A stretch of DNA of 64,000 bases from JAXGOI01 sp040767605 (GCA_040767605.1 JAXGOI010000001.1:1116001-1180000), one strand, 5' to 3'; numbered from the stretch's first letter, positions 34,736 to 44,004 are shown. Notes: a model not told the origin generated them from the letters alone. Numbers and translations: made by a program.

Positions 34736-35704
34736 GTGAAGAAAAAGACATTTATCGGCATAGATATCGGCTCTGTAAGCACAAATTTAGTGGTGTTGGA
34801 TGAAAACTTTGAGGTATTATTTTCCCGCTATGTTCGTACCAGCGGCCAGCCTGTGGAATCTGTTAAGGGCGCTTTAAGAGAATTAACTCAAGACCATATG
34901 GATATGGAAATCTGCGGTGTCGGCACCACAGGCAGCGGCCGTCAATTAGTCGGCCTTATGGTAGGGGCCGATGTGGTTAAAAATGAAATTACAGCCCATG
35001 CCACGGCAACAACCCATTTCTTCCCCGATGTAAATACAATTTTTGAAATCGGCGGGCAGGATTCTAAAATAATTATTATTAAAGACGGCATAGTGGTAGA
35101 TTTTGCCATGAACAGCGTTTGCGCCGCCGGCACCGGCTCCTTTTTAGATCATCAGGCGGAAAGGCTGCAAATTCCCATTGAAAAGTTTGGCAAGCTTGCC
35201 CTTACCGCCCAAAGAGATGTAAGAATAGCCGGCCGCTGCACCGTTTTTGCGGAATCTGATATGATTGCCAAGCAGCAATACGGCTTTTCCAAGGCCGAAA
35301 TTATTAAGGGCCTTTGCGGGGCCCTGGTAAGGAATTATATAACTAATTTAGGGCGAGGTAAAAATTTGCGGCCGCCCTTTGTTTTTCAGGGCGGGGTAGC
35401 GGCTAATGAGGGGATTGTAGCCGCCTTTGAAAAGGAAATGGGCCATAAGGTTCTGGTTCCGGAGCATTATGGCATTATGGGGGCAATCGGGGTGGCTATT
35501 TTAGCCGCGGAGAATTATTATCAAACAAATAAGCCCAGCAGCTTCAGGGGCCTCGATATGGCGGATTTAGATTTTGTCTCCTCCAGCTTTGAATGCGAGG
35601 GCTGCTCCAATTGTTGTGAGGTTATACAGGTTTCTTTGGATAATAAAGTTGTGGCCTCTCTGCGGGATCGCTGCGGCAAATGGAGCGAGGCTTCAAACGG
35701 CTAG
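34736..35704 (+). CDS. Acyl-CoA dehydratase activase (BadF/BadG/BcrA/HgdC family)
   Basis: An ASKHA-fold ATPase carrying a [4Fe-4S] cluster, which in the known systems passes one electron to a 2-hydroxyacyl-CoA dehydratase or benzoyl-CoA reductase. 322 aa, GTG start. ATP-site motifs GIDIGSVSTNLVVLD, GVGTTGSGRQL and EIGGQDSKIII are complete; cluster cysteines lie in NSVCAAGTGSFLD and GRCTVFAESD. A C-terminal extension, CEGCSNCCEVIQV, adds four more Cys, typical of the DUF2229-associated subfamily and absent from plain HgdC. So the triad is a complete archerase-like unit, of unknown substrate. Confidence 0.93.
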   Translation: MKKKTFIGIDIGSVSTNLVVLDENFEVLFSRYVRTSGQPVESVKGALRELTQDHMDMEICGVGTTGSGRQLVGLMVGADVVKNEITAHATATTHFFPDVNTIFEIGGQDSKIIIIKDGIVVDFAMNSVCAAGTGSFLDHQAERLQIPIEKFGKLALTAQRDVRIAGRCTVFAESDMIAKQQYGFSKAEIIKGLCGALVRNYITNLGRGKNLRPPFVFQGGVAANEGIVAAFEKEMGHKVLVPEHYGIMGAIGVAILAAENYYQTNKPSSFRGLDMADLDFVSSSFECEGCSNCCEVIQVSLDNKVVASLRDRCGKWSEASNG

Positions 35705-35737
35705 TTTTTGCGCCCTTTGGGTAAAATAAAAACAATA

Positions 35738-35766
35738 AAAAAAGCCCGGCATGCCCGGGCTTTTCT
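35738..35766. terminator. Bidirectional terminator between convergent genes
   Basis: AAAAGCCCGG / CCCGGGCTTTT with a 5-nt loop and an A-run on the left serves the dehydratase triad and the converging cysteine-rich gene. Confidence 0.9.
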
Positions 35767-35805
35767 ATTTTGTGCTTGCTTAATTCTTTTAACTTAGCTT
35801 TGCTT

Positions 35806-36498
35806 TTAGCTGAAGAAACCCCCGGAGCCTATTTGGGGAACCCGGATTTGGGTTGCCTTTTCAACTCTGGTGCCGGCGCAGTCATTGCAATCCGCATCAG
35901 GGCGGGCTTTTTCCTCACAGGGCAGGGTAGTGGCAGGTAATGTACAGAGGCAATGCTCCTGAACAACGGTTTGGCGCAGGCAAATTCTGGCGCCGACTAC
36001 AACACTGACTACTACATAATCCCGCTCCACATGGGTAATAATCGCCGAAAGTACTAAAATACGGCTATTTTGGGTATCCAGCACGGAATAGGGGGTGCAT
36101 TTTAAGCCAACAGTATGGAGGGAGGTAAAAGTTTGGCTTATATAAGGGGGGTCACATTCGCATAGAGAAGCGCAGGGGTCTAAAAACTTAATGGGGTAAC
36201 GGGTCAGTACGGTGGAAAGGCAGGTTCCGTTTAATTCTTCCCGGTTTACCTCAGTACTTGTAACATCGCCGTCAATTTGAATATCAAGCTGTCTGCCCAG
36301 CTTGAGGTTGGAAAGATCGCAGCATTGTGAAATGGGGACTATGATATCCTTTTGTACCTCCTCAAATTTGCAGCAGCTGTCTATAACCGTATTTATCAGC
36401 GCCTTAATTAAAGAAGGGGGAACATCCATCCGGCACCCATTACCCACCCTGGAGTTTTGGGCTGCGGGGCTTACTTTGTTGTTGGGATAGCATTTCAT
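35806..36498 (-). CDS. Cysteine-rich protein of unknown function
   Basis: A 230-aa protein with 17 Cys (over 7 per cent), including CC pairs near residues 38 and 55 and a CxC pair near 112 (LCECDPP). No signal peptide or membrane helix. The middle part looks beta-rich (LDIQIDGDVTSTEV, RILVLSAIITHVER, YVVVSVVVGARICL). The C-terminal tail has CNDC, then ends SGGFFS. Such content would suit a disulfide-linked spore-coat or exosporium protein, but I recognise no family and no sigma-E/K promoter was confirmed. The ATG with GAGAGGTG is preferred to a GTG at 36510. Confidence 0.75.
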   Translation of the reverse strand: MKCYPNNKVSPAAQNSRVGNGCRMDVPPSLIKALINTVIDSCCKFEEVQKDIIVPISQCCDLSNLKLGRQLDIQIDGDVTSTEVNREELNGTCLSTVLTRYPIKFLDPCASLCECDPPYISQTFTSLHTVGLKCTPYSVLDTQNSRILVLSAIITHVERDYVVVSVVVGARICLRQTVVQEHCLCTLPATTLPCEEKARPDADCNDCAGTRVEKATQIRVPQIGSGGFFS

Positions 36499-36677
36499 GG
36501 TAAGCAACACCTCTCAAAATAGTTTTTCTATACTCAGTTTATGCCGCAAGGCCTTTGCTTGTTAATATTGTCCGGCAAGAAGGGGCTAAAATATAAAAAA
36601 AATAAAGTAACCTTAGGGCTATGTCTTTTATATACTAAATGTAATGGCAGGGTTTTTAATAAGCCGCTGCCATAAGC

Positions 36678-36696
36678 CGCTTACTAAAAGTAAGCG
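36678..36696. repeat. Small inverted repeat
   Basis: CGCTTAC / GTAAGCG with a TAAAA loop, right beside the next terminator. The 347-bp gap 36499-36845 holds these two hairpins and no gene that I can see. Confidence 0.5.
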
Positions 36697-36703
36697 TTAA
36701 TAT

Positions 36704-36744
36704 AAAAAAGACGGCTCTGCCATAATAGCAAAGCCGTCTTTTTT
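36704..36744 (-). terminator. Terminator for the downstream minus-strand gene
   Basis: AAAAAAGACGGC...GC / GC...GCCGTCTTTTTT, a long stem with a small internal bulge, lies about 100 bp beyond the stop of the minus-strand gene at 36846 and can act in both directions. Confidence 0.8.
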
Positions 36745-36845
36745 AATAATAAATTAATAAACTAAGAGTAATAGCCTAAAAAAACTAATTGCTAAAGGAG
36801 ATAAATATAAAAACGGGAACAATAAATATGGGGTAAATGTCTTAT

Positions 36846-37595
36846 TTATGGTTTAGCACCGGCCGGGAGCTCCTTAAGGGTTTCGGCAACTTTGCCGATG
36901 GCCGAGGCTAAAAAGGGCTTATAATAGCTTTTTAAAGAAAGGCTTATTTCTAAAATCAAATCCGCCATGGCCGGAATATCCGGAGTGCCGCCTTTACGCT
37001 TAAGGGAGGCAGCCTGTTTTTGAGCTAAAGTTTCAGGGCTTACTTTGTGTAAGGCAAAAATATCGCCGGCGCGGCTAAAAACGGCAATAAAATTTTGCGA
37101 AGGTATTTTTGTATAGGCCCGGAGTATATTACTAACCTCAACAGAGGCTGTTTTATCTTCCAAGGCGGCAAGTATTTCTAAATTTAAACCGGGGTTTTCT
37201 TCCAAAACCAAAAGCTCCAGAGCCATTTCAATAAAATTGTGGGCCTTCCACCAGATTAAATTATCGGCAAGGCCTGTGGCCTTTTTTACTTTTGGCATCC
37301 AGGGTACCCCTTGCTGAAAGCACCAGCCCTTTTCCCCTCCGGGCCAGTATTCATCGGCAAAAAAATCCATGCCGGGGGGCTTATTCCCATGGCAGATTAT
37401 CCCTTTGGCCAAAGGCAGCCCTATAGGGGCGTTTTCCAAACACCAGGCGTAGAAATCCCCCCCCATTTCATGGGCGGCATCCCGGTTCATGCCGGCATTT
37501 ATGGCCAAATCCGGAAAAATCCCCCCAAAAACCATAAAAGGGTGAATCTGGGAATGCAATAATTTATTGGCATAATGATGAACAATAGGGAACAT
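36846..37595 (-). CDS. Hypothetical protein, possible zinc-dependent phospholipase C-like fold
   Basis: A 249-aa, helix-rich protein. It begins MFPIVHHYANKLLHSQ, then HPFMVFGGIFPDLAINAG, DAAHEMGGDFYAW and WKAHNFIEMALELL. Histidines spaced with Asp (HHYAN, GGIFPDLA, AHEM, AHNFIE) are like those of Zn_dep_PLPC/P1-nuclease folds and of YdjM-type families, in which a start such as this and G-x-x-x-PDL recur. No signal peptide, so a cytoplasmic hydrolase or sensor is possible. Assignment is tentative. ATG after GGGAGG. Confidence 0.55.
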   Translation of the reverse strand: MFPIVHHYANKLLHSQIHPFMVFGGIFPDLAINAGMNRDAAHEMGGDFYAWCLENAPIGLPLAKGIICHGNKPPGMDFFADEYWPGGEKGWCFQQGVPWMPKVKKATGLADNLIWWKAHNFIEMALELLVLEENPGLNLEILAALEDKTASVEVSNILRAYTKIPSQNFIAVFSRAGDIFALHKVSPETLAQKQAASLKRKGGTPDIPAMADLILEISLSLKSYYKPFLASAIGKVAETLKELPAGAKP

Positions 37596-37769
37596 TTTAA
37601 ACCTCCCGAAGAAAATAATAGCTATAAGCGGAAAAAAGCAGGGGCTGAATCAAACTGCTTTTCAAAACCGCCGCCATAGTTTATTATAAAGGTAATTAAG
37701 CTAAAAATATACTTAAAAATAAAAGGAGAATAATAATAAATCTAAAACTAATAATAAAGGATGATATTA

Positions 37770-38801
37770 ATGGCGCAAAATACCGGGGGTAATAACCCGT
37801 TAAAGGGGGGCTCTTTTAAAGGGGGCCCTGTTAAAGAAAGGATAAAAATGCACAGTAAGGATACTTTAGGGCAAAATACTGCCCCGGGGGGCGGCGCCCC
37901 CGGCCATTTAAAAAAGTCAGGGGGGCTTTTTTTAAATACCCCGTGGAATAAGCATATACTGTATATAGGCTTAATTACTTTAGCCAGCTTAATAGATGTT
38001 ATTGCCTACATAATTTTTGTGCAGGCAAATACATTTTTGCCGGGGGGAATTTGGGGTATTGCCGCAATTTTCCGCTATTTTTGGGGGGGCATTCCCTTTG
38101 GGGTTTATTTGCTTACCCTTAATACTCCCCTGCTTATTTGGGGCTGGAGACAAATGGATTTGCGCTTTGCCGTATACACCCTTTTTGCCATGATTCTCCA
38201 AAGTGTGCTTTTAATTGTTTTAGAGCCCTTTTTGCCGGTTTATCAAAGCAATCTTCTTTTGGCCTGTATTTTCGGGGGTGCTTTAACCGGCCTGGGGGCA
38301 GGGATTTTAGTCCGTTTTCATGCAAGCGGCGGCGGAATTGATATTGTAGGGCTGATTATGAAAAAGAAATACGATATAAGCGTGGGGGCGGTATCTTTTG
38401 GCGCCAACGTGGTAATAGTCTCTATTGCGGCCCTGCTTTTTGGTGTGGAAAAAGCCATGTACACCATTGTTTTTCTTTTTATTGTTTCGGCGGTTTTTGA
38501 TAAAGTTCTGGAGGGCTTTAATTCCAAGAGAAATGTTATGGTTATCAGCCTAAAAGGGGAGGAGCTGGCAAAACATTTTATGGAGGAGCTGGGCAGAGGG
38601 GTTACCCTTATTAAGGGAAGGGGCGGCTACAGCCATGAGGAAAAAGATGTGCTTATTTGTGTTGTAAGCCGTTTTGAGCTGATAGCATTGAAAGAAATAA
38701 TTAAAAAAATAGACCCGGATGCCTTTGCCTTTATTAATGATGTCCATGATGTAATGGGTCTATTCCCCAGAAAAGGCAAAGAAGGCGGTTTTACTTTATA
38801 G
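37770..38801 (+). CDS. YitT family membrane protein with DUF2179 domain
   Basis: A 343-aa protein: about 55 hydrophilic N-terminal residues, then six hydrophobic segments of the YitT family (LASLIDVIAYIIFVQANTFL; GGALTGLGAGILVRFHASGG; GIDIVGLIMKKKYDISVGA) and the C-terminal DUF2179 domain (NVMVISLKGEELAKHFMEEL, GRGGYSHEEKDVLICVVSRF, VMGLFPR). Function is unknown; YitT proteins may be transporters or sensors. The N-terminal extension contains PLKGG-SFKGG-PVKER pentad repeats and is unusual. A shorter start at 37848 (ATG after AAAGGATAAAA) is also credible. Confidence 0.85.
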   Translation: MAQNTGGNNPLKGGSFKGGPVKERIKMHSKDTLGQNTAPGGGAPGHLKKSGGLFLNTPWNKHILYIGLITLASLIDVIAYIIFVQANTFLPGGIWGIAAIFRYFWGGIPFGVYLLTLNTPLLIWGWRQMDLRFAVYTLFAMILQSVLLIVLEPFLPVYQSNLLLACIFGGALTGLGAGILVRFHASGGGIDIVGLIMKKKYDISVGAVSFGANVVIVSIAALLFGVEKAMYTIVFLFIVSAVFDKVLEGFNSKRNVMVISLKGEELAKHFMEELGRGVTLIKGRGGYSHEEKDVLICVVSRFELIALKEIIKKIDPDAFAFINDVHDVMGLFPRKGKEGGFTL

Positions 38802-38911
38802 CCTGTTATCAGATTTACGGGGCTTACTTTTTTATTTACTTCTTTTTTGAAGGAGGCATATCCTTTAAGCCTGAAGAAGAAAGTTCTGCCTGGCGGGGAT
38901 GGTGTAAAAAA

Positions 38912-40204
38912 ATGAAAAGAGCGGTTGTTTTAGGCGGGGGCGGCTCCCGCGGGTCATATCAAATAGGTGTTTGGCAGGGAATAAGAGAATTAGAGCTGGA
39001 ATATCAAATTGTTACGGGTACATCCGTCGGCGCCTTAAACGGCGCCTTAATGGTTCAGGGGGATTATGAGCGGGCCAAAGAAATTTGGAGCAGAATCAGC
39101 CTTAAGGATGTGCTGGATATTGATTTGACGGATTTGGATTTAAAAAAGAAAGACCACCGCAAACAGCTGTTTAATATTTTTTTTAAAGAAAAGGCCGAAA
39201 AATGGGGGGCGGATTTAAACGCTCTTTCTCATACTATGGATAATTATATCTCAGAGGAGGCCTTTTTTGCCTCCGGGGTGGATTTTGCCCTTATGACTGT
39301 AAAATATCCCTCCTTTAAGCCGGTTCCTGTTTTTAAAGGGGATATACCCCCCGGTATGCTAAAAGATTATTTGCTGGCCTCCGCGGCTCTTTTCCCCGCT
39401 TTTCAGGCTCAAAAGGTAGGCAAGGATATTTATATTGACGGCGGCTATTATGATAATATGCCGGTTAACCTGGCCTTGGATATGGGGGCCCAAGAGGTTT
39501 TAGCGGTGGATCTCAGGGCCTTTGGTAAAATTCAAAGAGTTAAGAGGACTAAAGCGTTTATAAAATATATCCGACCCTATAATCCTTTGGGCACTCTGCT
39601 AAGCTTTAATGAAACCCTGGCAAAAAGGAATATGCGCCTGGGTTATCTGGATACCCTTAAGGCCCTGGGGCATTTAGAGGGTATCGGTTTCAGTTTTTAC
39701 CTAGGGGAAAGTAAAAAAAATCCTCAGGAATTGGGGGAGGCCTTTAAAGAGGGCTTAAGGCTTTTAGATGATTCAAAAAAAACCCCTCTTTCCCGCCTTG
39801 CCGTAGCCAGAGTTTGCAAGCTTTTAGGGCTTAATAAGAATAAAGGTGATTATTTAGAGCTCCTGCCCTGGGGCGCTCAATATGCCGGGGAGATTTTTAA
39901 TCTTGAAGATACTAAAATATATTTTTATCAGGAATATAATTACCGGCTTTTAGATTCTTATAAAGAATTTATAAAAAAATGGGAACAGCTTATGCCTGGG
40001 CCGGGAATCTTTAATTCCGGAGAAATTAAGGACAAGCTGGCTCTTTTAGATAAAAGAGCTGTCAGCGCCTTTTTAGTTTGGTTAATTAATCAGGTGGATG
40101 AGGGTAAAATCCCCGCCTGGGATTTACAGGCCCTGGCCTTTGCCTTCGGCAAAGAAACGGCGGCGGCTTTATATATAAGGTGCCTGCTTTCTCTGGAGGT
40201 TTAA
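38912..40204 (+). CDS. Patatin-like phospholipase (RssA/NTE family)
   Basis: A lipid acyl hydrolase of the patatin fold, 430 aa. The oxyanion hole is GGGGSRGSYQIGVWQG, the nucleophile Ser is in TGTSVGALNGA, and the catalytic Asp in DGGYYDNMPV completes the Ser-Asp dyad. No signal or membrane segment; probably cytoplasmic. A C-terminal region of about 170 residues has no family I recognise. The RBS (GGGGATGGTG) precedes ATG. The ABC exporter follows after 120 bp. Confidence 0.9.
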   Translation: MKRAVVLGGGGSRGSYQIGVWQGIRELELEYQIVTGTSVGALNGALMVQGDYERAKEIWSRISLKDVLDIDLTDLDLKKKDHRKQLFNIFFKEKAEKWGADLNALSHTMDNYISEEAFFASGVDFALMTVKYPSFKPVPVFKGDIPPGMLKDYLLASAALFPAFQAQKVGKDIYIDGGYYDNMPVNLALDMGAQEVLAVDLRAFGKIQRVKRTKAFIKYIRPYNPLGTLLSFNETLAKRNMRLGYLDTLKALGHLEGIGFSFYLGESKKNPQELGEAFKEGLRLLDDSKKTPLSRLAVARVCKLLGLNKNKGDYLELLPWGAQYAGEIFNLEDTKIYFYQEYNYRLLDSYKEFIKKWEQLMPGPGIFNSGEIKDKLALLDKRAVSAFLVWLINQVDEGKIPAWDLQALAFAFGKETAAALYIRCLLSLEV

Positions 40205-40327
40205 ATTAAGGGTTTAATTTAAGCTAAGCCTGAAACATTGTTTTTAATTTGGGATAGATGTATAATAAAGTTTAAGTCTCTTAGGCTTTTAAGGCTTTTT
40301 AAAGCCGGTGTAAAAGGGGGATTCTTT

Positions 40328-42055
40328 TTGTTCGGTAAAATACTGAAATATGCCAAAAAGTATCGGTTCTATGCTGTTATGGTTCCGGTAACGATTATTT
40401 GTGAGGTTCTGCTGGAGATTCGCATCCCGATTTTAATGGCAAAAATTGTAGATATTGGAATAGAAAACCATGATATCTCCTATGTAATGAAAACAGGGGC
40501 AATGATGATTGTTATTTCCCTGCTTTCCTTAATTTTCGGGGCTTTGGCCGCCCTTTGGAGCGCCAGAGCGGCAATGGGCTTCGGCAGCCAGTTAAGAAAG
40601 GCCTTATTTGATAAAATTCAGGAGCTTTCTTTTGCTAATTTAGATAAATTCAGCAATTCCTCCTTGCTTATTCGCCTAACAACGGATGTTAATAATACCC
40701 AAAACGCTTTCGGCATGGTTTTACGCATTTTAGCCAGAAGCCCGGTTATGCTGGTTAGCGCAACCTTTATGGCATACCGGATTAATGCCGGCCTGGTTAA
40801 GATTTTTTTAATTGCCATTCCTTTTTTAGGCCTGTTTTTGGCCTTAATTGCTTATAGCGCCTACCCCCGTTTTATGACAATGCTTAAAAGATACGATGAT
40901 ATGAACGGCTCGGTGCAGGAAAATTTAATTGCTATCAGGGTGGTAAAATCCTTTGTGCGGGCCGGTTATGAGAAGCTTAAATTCAAAGCCGCCAATAATG
41001 AATTGCTTAAGGCCTCAATAAAGGCGGAAAGAATTTTAATTTTATCTAACCCTCTTATGTTTTTAACCATGTATAGCTGCATTGTAGCAATACTTTGGTT
41101 TGGGGGGAATATGATTGTGGCCGGAACCATGCTCACCGGCGAGCTTATCAGCTTTGTGGCCTATGTAACTAATATTTTAATTTCACTCATGATGATTTCC
41201 ATGGTTTTTATTATGATAATCCTTTCCCGGGCCTCCATAAGCCGTATTGTTCAGGTTTTGGAGGAAGAGCCCGATATTAATGACGATAATGCCGACGGCA
41301 GCCTTGAGGTGGCAGACGGCTCCATTATCTTTAAGGATGTATCCTTTAAATATGATACTCAGGCGGAAAGCTTTTTACTGGAAAAGATTAATCTTAAAAT
41401 TAATTCCGGGGAAACCGTAGGAATAATCGGGGGTACCGGCTCCGCCAAAACCACTTTAGTTCAGCTTATTCCCCGTCTTTATGATGTTTTGGAGGGCCGG
41501 ATATTGGTGGGAGGCAGAGATGTTCGGGAATATACCCTTTCGGCCCTGCGTAAGGATGTTGCCATGGTTTTGCAAAAGAATGTGCTTTTCTCCGGCACAA
41601 TAGAGGATAATCTCCGTTGGGGTAATCCTGCTGCCGGGGAAGATATTATTCGGCAGGCAGCCGAGGCCGCCTGCGCCCATGAATTTATAGAATCCTTCCC
41701 TGCCGGCTATCAGACTCAATTAGGCCAGGGAGGGGTAAATGTAAGCGGCGGGCAAAAACAGCGGCTTTCCATTGCCAGGGCCTTATTAAAAAAACCCAAA
41801 ATAATAATTTTAGATGACAGCACCAGCGCCGTTGATACCGTTACCGATGCCTCAATAAGAAAGCGCTTAAAAGAAGATTTAAAAGGCACCACAACCATAA
41901 TTATTGCCCAAAGGATAAACTCCGTGGCGGATGCCGATAAAATTATTGTCATGGATGACGGCAAAATAGTTGATATAGGCAGCCATGAAGAGCTTTTGGC
42001 CGGTAATGAAATATACAGGGAAATTTATCATTCCCAGCAAAAGGGGGTGGCTTAA
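40328..42055 (+). CDS. ABC exporter, fused permease-ATPase (subunit 1)
   Basis: Half of a heterodimeric multidrug/lipid exporter, 575 aa from a TTG preceded by AAAGGGGG; a farther upstream TTG or ATG at 40238 would add 30 residues without SD support. Six hydrophobic segments, then the ATPase: Walker A GGTGSAKTTL, with Ser-Ala in place of Gly-x-Gly-style GAGKTT; signature VSGGQKQRLSIARA; Walker B IIILDDSTSAVDT. Walker B has Asp where Glu catalyses (LDDS), so this is the degenerate half of the pair. It abuts the second subunit with no gap. Confidence 0.9.
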   Translation: MFGKILKYAKKYRFYAVMVPVTIICEVLLEIRIPILMAKIVDIGIENHDISYVMKTGAMMIVISLLSLIFGALAALWSARAAMGFGSQLRKALFDKIQELSFANLDKFSNSSLLIRLTTDVNNTQNAFGMVLRILARSPVMLVSATFMAYRINAGLVKIFLIAIPFLGLFLALIAYSAYPRFMTMLKRYDDMNGSVQENLIAIRVVKSFVRAGYEKLKFKAANNELLKASIKAERILILSNPLMFLTMYSCIVAILWFGGNMIVAGTMLTGELISFVAYVTNILISLMMISMVFIMIILSRASISRIVQVLEEEPDINDDNADGSLEVADGSIIFKDVSFKYDTQAESFLLEKINLKINSGETVGIIGGTGSAKTTLVQLIPRLYDVLEGRILVGGRDVREYTLSALRKDVAMVLQKNVLFSGTIEDNLRWGNPAAGEDIIRQAAEAACAHEFIESFPAGYQTQLGQGGVNVSGGQKQRLSIARALLKKPKIIILDDSTSAVDTVTDASIRKRLKEDLKGTTTIIIAQRINSVADADKIIVMDDGKIVDIGSHEELLAGNEIYREIYHSQQKGVA

Positions 42056-43960
42056 ATGGCAGGTCCCGGCGGGCCCCACAGAGGGGGTATAAAAACCCGG
42101 AAGCCTAAAAGCGCCGCCAAGGCATTTTTACGCCTTATAAAATATTTGCTGCCCTATAAATTTCAGCTTATAGCCGTGGTAATTTTAGTTTTTATCAGCG
42201 CAATTTCCGGCGTGGCAGGCTCCTATTTTATTAAGCCCCTTTTAAATGACCATATTGTGCCCTATATAGGCAAATCTCCTTCCCAGCTGGAAATGCAGCC
42301 CTTTATAAGAATGATAGTTTTAATGGCTTCAATTTACCTTGCCGGGGTTTTGGCAACCTATGGTTACAGCCGCCTGATGGTAAATATAGCCAATAGAACT
42401 TTATTTGCCTTGCGCAATGATCTTTTCGGCAATATGCAGGATCTTTCTTTAAATTATTTTGATACCCATACCCATGGGGAATTAATGAGCCGTTATACCA
42501 ATGATGTGGATACGGTAAGGGAGGCCTTAAGCCAGGGAATAACCCAGTTTATTTCCTCGGTTATTACAATTTTAGGGGCCTTTATAATGATGCTTGTTTT
42601 AAGCCCCATTCTTACCTCTCTTTTAATTGTAATGCTGATTTTAATGTTTATAATTGTGAAGGTTTTAGGGGGTAAAAGCGCCCATTATTACCGTAAGCAG
42701 CAAATGGCTATCGGAACCGTTAACGGCTATATAGAAGAAATGATTGAAGGGCAAAAGGTAATTAAGGTTTTCGGCAGGGAAGAAACTGTTAAAAAAGACT
42801 TTGGGGAATTAAATGAAACCCTGCGTAAGGCGGCAACCAGCGCCAACTCTTATGCCAATATTATTATGCCTATTATGGGTAATCTCTCTTATTTTAATTA
42901 TGCTTTAACGGCGTCTGCCGGGGCTTTACTGGTTATAGCCGGCAGAATGGATATCGGCACCGTGGCTTCATTTTTACAGTACAGCCGTTCTTTTTCCATG
43001 CCCTTAGTTCAAATGTCTCAGCAATTTAATGCTGTTTTAGCTGCTTTGGCGGGGTCTGAGCGGATTTTTGAGATTATTGACCAAAAGCCGGAATATGATG
43101 AAGGCTATATTAGCTTGGTAAATGCCGAAGAGGACCGGGATAAAACATTAAAAGAGTGTGATTGCCCCACGGGAATTTGGGCATGGAAGGAGCCTGTTGG
43201 GGGAGGCGGTTTTAAATATACCCGCCTTTTGGGGGAGGTTCGTTTTCATAATGTGGGTTTTGGCTACGAGAAAGATAAAAAGGTGCTTAAAAATGTTTCT
43301 CTCTATGCCAAGCCCGGGCAGAAAATTGCCTTTGTAGGCTCAACAGGGGCCGGTAAAACTACAATAACCAATTTAATAAACCGCTTTTATGAGGTTGAAG
43401 AAGGGCAGATAACCTATGACGGCATAGATATACGCAAAATAAAAAAAGACGATTTGCGCCGTTCTTTAGGTATGGTTTTACAGGATACCCATCTTTTTTC
43501 CGGCAGCGTAAAAGAAAATATCCGTTACGGCAAGCTGGATGCCACGGAGGAGGAAATTATTTCCGCCGCTAAAATGGCTAATGCCCATGGTTTTATCGGC
43601 CATTTGCCCAAGGGTTATGATTCCCTCCTTAAAGGAGACGGCTCTAATTTAAGCCAAGGGCAAAGGCAGCTTTTAAATATTGCCAGAGCCGCTGTGGCAA
43701 ACCCCCCGGTATTAATTTTGGATGAGGCCACAAGCTCCATTGATACCCGTACGGAGGCTCTGATAGATAAAGGGATGGATACCCTTATGGCCGGGCGCAC
43801 CGTTTTTGTAATTGCCCACCGCCTTTCCACAGTCAGGAATGCGAATGCCATTATTGTACTGGAAAACGGTGAGATAATTGAAAGAGGAGACCATGACCAG
43901 CTTTTAGCCCAAAAGGGTAAATATTATCAGTTTTATACCGGCCAGTCTGAGCTGGCATAA
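42056..43960 (+). CDS. ABC exporter, fused permease-ATPase (subunit 2)
   Basis: The second half of the exporter, 634 aa, starting directly after the stop of subunit 1. Six hydrophobic segments, then an ATPase with complete sites: Walker A GSTGAGKTT, signature LSQGQRQLLNIARA and Walker B VLILDEATSSIDT with catalytic Glu. A linker insert rich in Cys/Trp (CDCPTGIWAWKEPVGG) lies before the ATPase, unusual for the family. The natural terminator of this operon has been split by the mobile remnant that follows. Confidence 0.93.
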   Translation: MAGPGGPHRGGIKTRKPKSAAKAFLRLIKYLLPYKFQLIAVVILVFISAISGVAGSYFIKPLLNDHIVPYIGKSPSQLEMQPFIRMIVLMASIYLAGVLATYGYSRLMVNIANRTLFALRNDLFGNMQDLSLNYFDTHTHGELMSRYTNDVDTVREALSQGITQFISSVITILGAFIMMLVLSPILTSLLIVMLILMFIIVKVLGGKSAHYYRKQQMAIGTVNGYIEEMIEGQKVIKVFGREETVKKDFGELNETLRKAATSANSYANIIMPIMGNLSYFNYALTASAGALLVIAGRMDIGTVASFLQYSRSFSMPLVQMSQQFNAVLAALAGSERIFEIIDQKPEYDEGYISLVNAEEDRDKTLKECDCPTGIWAWKEPVGGGGFKYTRLLGEVRFHNVGFGYEKDKKVLKNVSLYAKPGQKIAFVGSTGAGKTTITNLINRFYEVEEGQITYDGIDIRKIKKDDLRRSLGMVLQDTHLFSGSVKENIRYGKLDATEEEIISAAKMANAHGFIGHLPKGYDSLLKGDGSNLSQGQRQLLNIARAAVANPPVLILDEATSSIDTRTEALIDKGMDTLMAGRTVFVIAHRLSTVRNANAIIVLENGEIIERGDHDQLLAQKGKYYQFYTGQSELA

Positions 43961-43980
43961 AAAAAGCGCCTAAAGGCGTC
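43959..43980 (+). terminator. Left half of the host terminator, interrupted by the mobile remnant
   Basis: AAAAAAAGCGCC TAAAGGCG starts here and then runs into foreign DNA. The matching half AAAGGCGCTTTTTT is found at 46320-46333. Joined at the shared AAAGGCG it would form a canonical terminator with stem GCGCC / GGCGC and TTTTTT. Confidence 0.75.
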
Positions 43981-43987
43981 CTACCAT

Positions 43988-44004
43988 AGGGATTGGTAAT
44001 CCCT
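43988..44004. repeat. Perfect inverted repeat near left end
   Basis: AGGGATT GGT AATCCCT, 7+7 with a 3-bp centre, sits between the left boundary and the recombinase stop. This is where recombinase-binding half-sites are expected, but that role is a guess. Confidence 0.5.
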
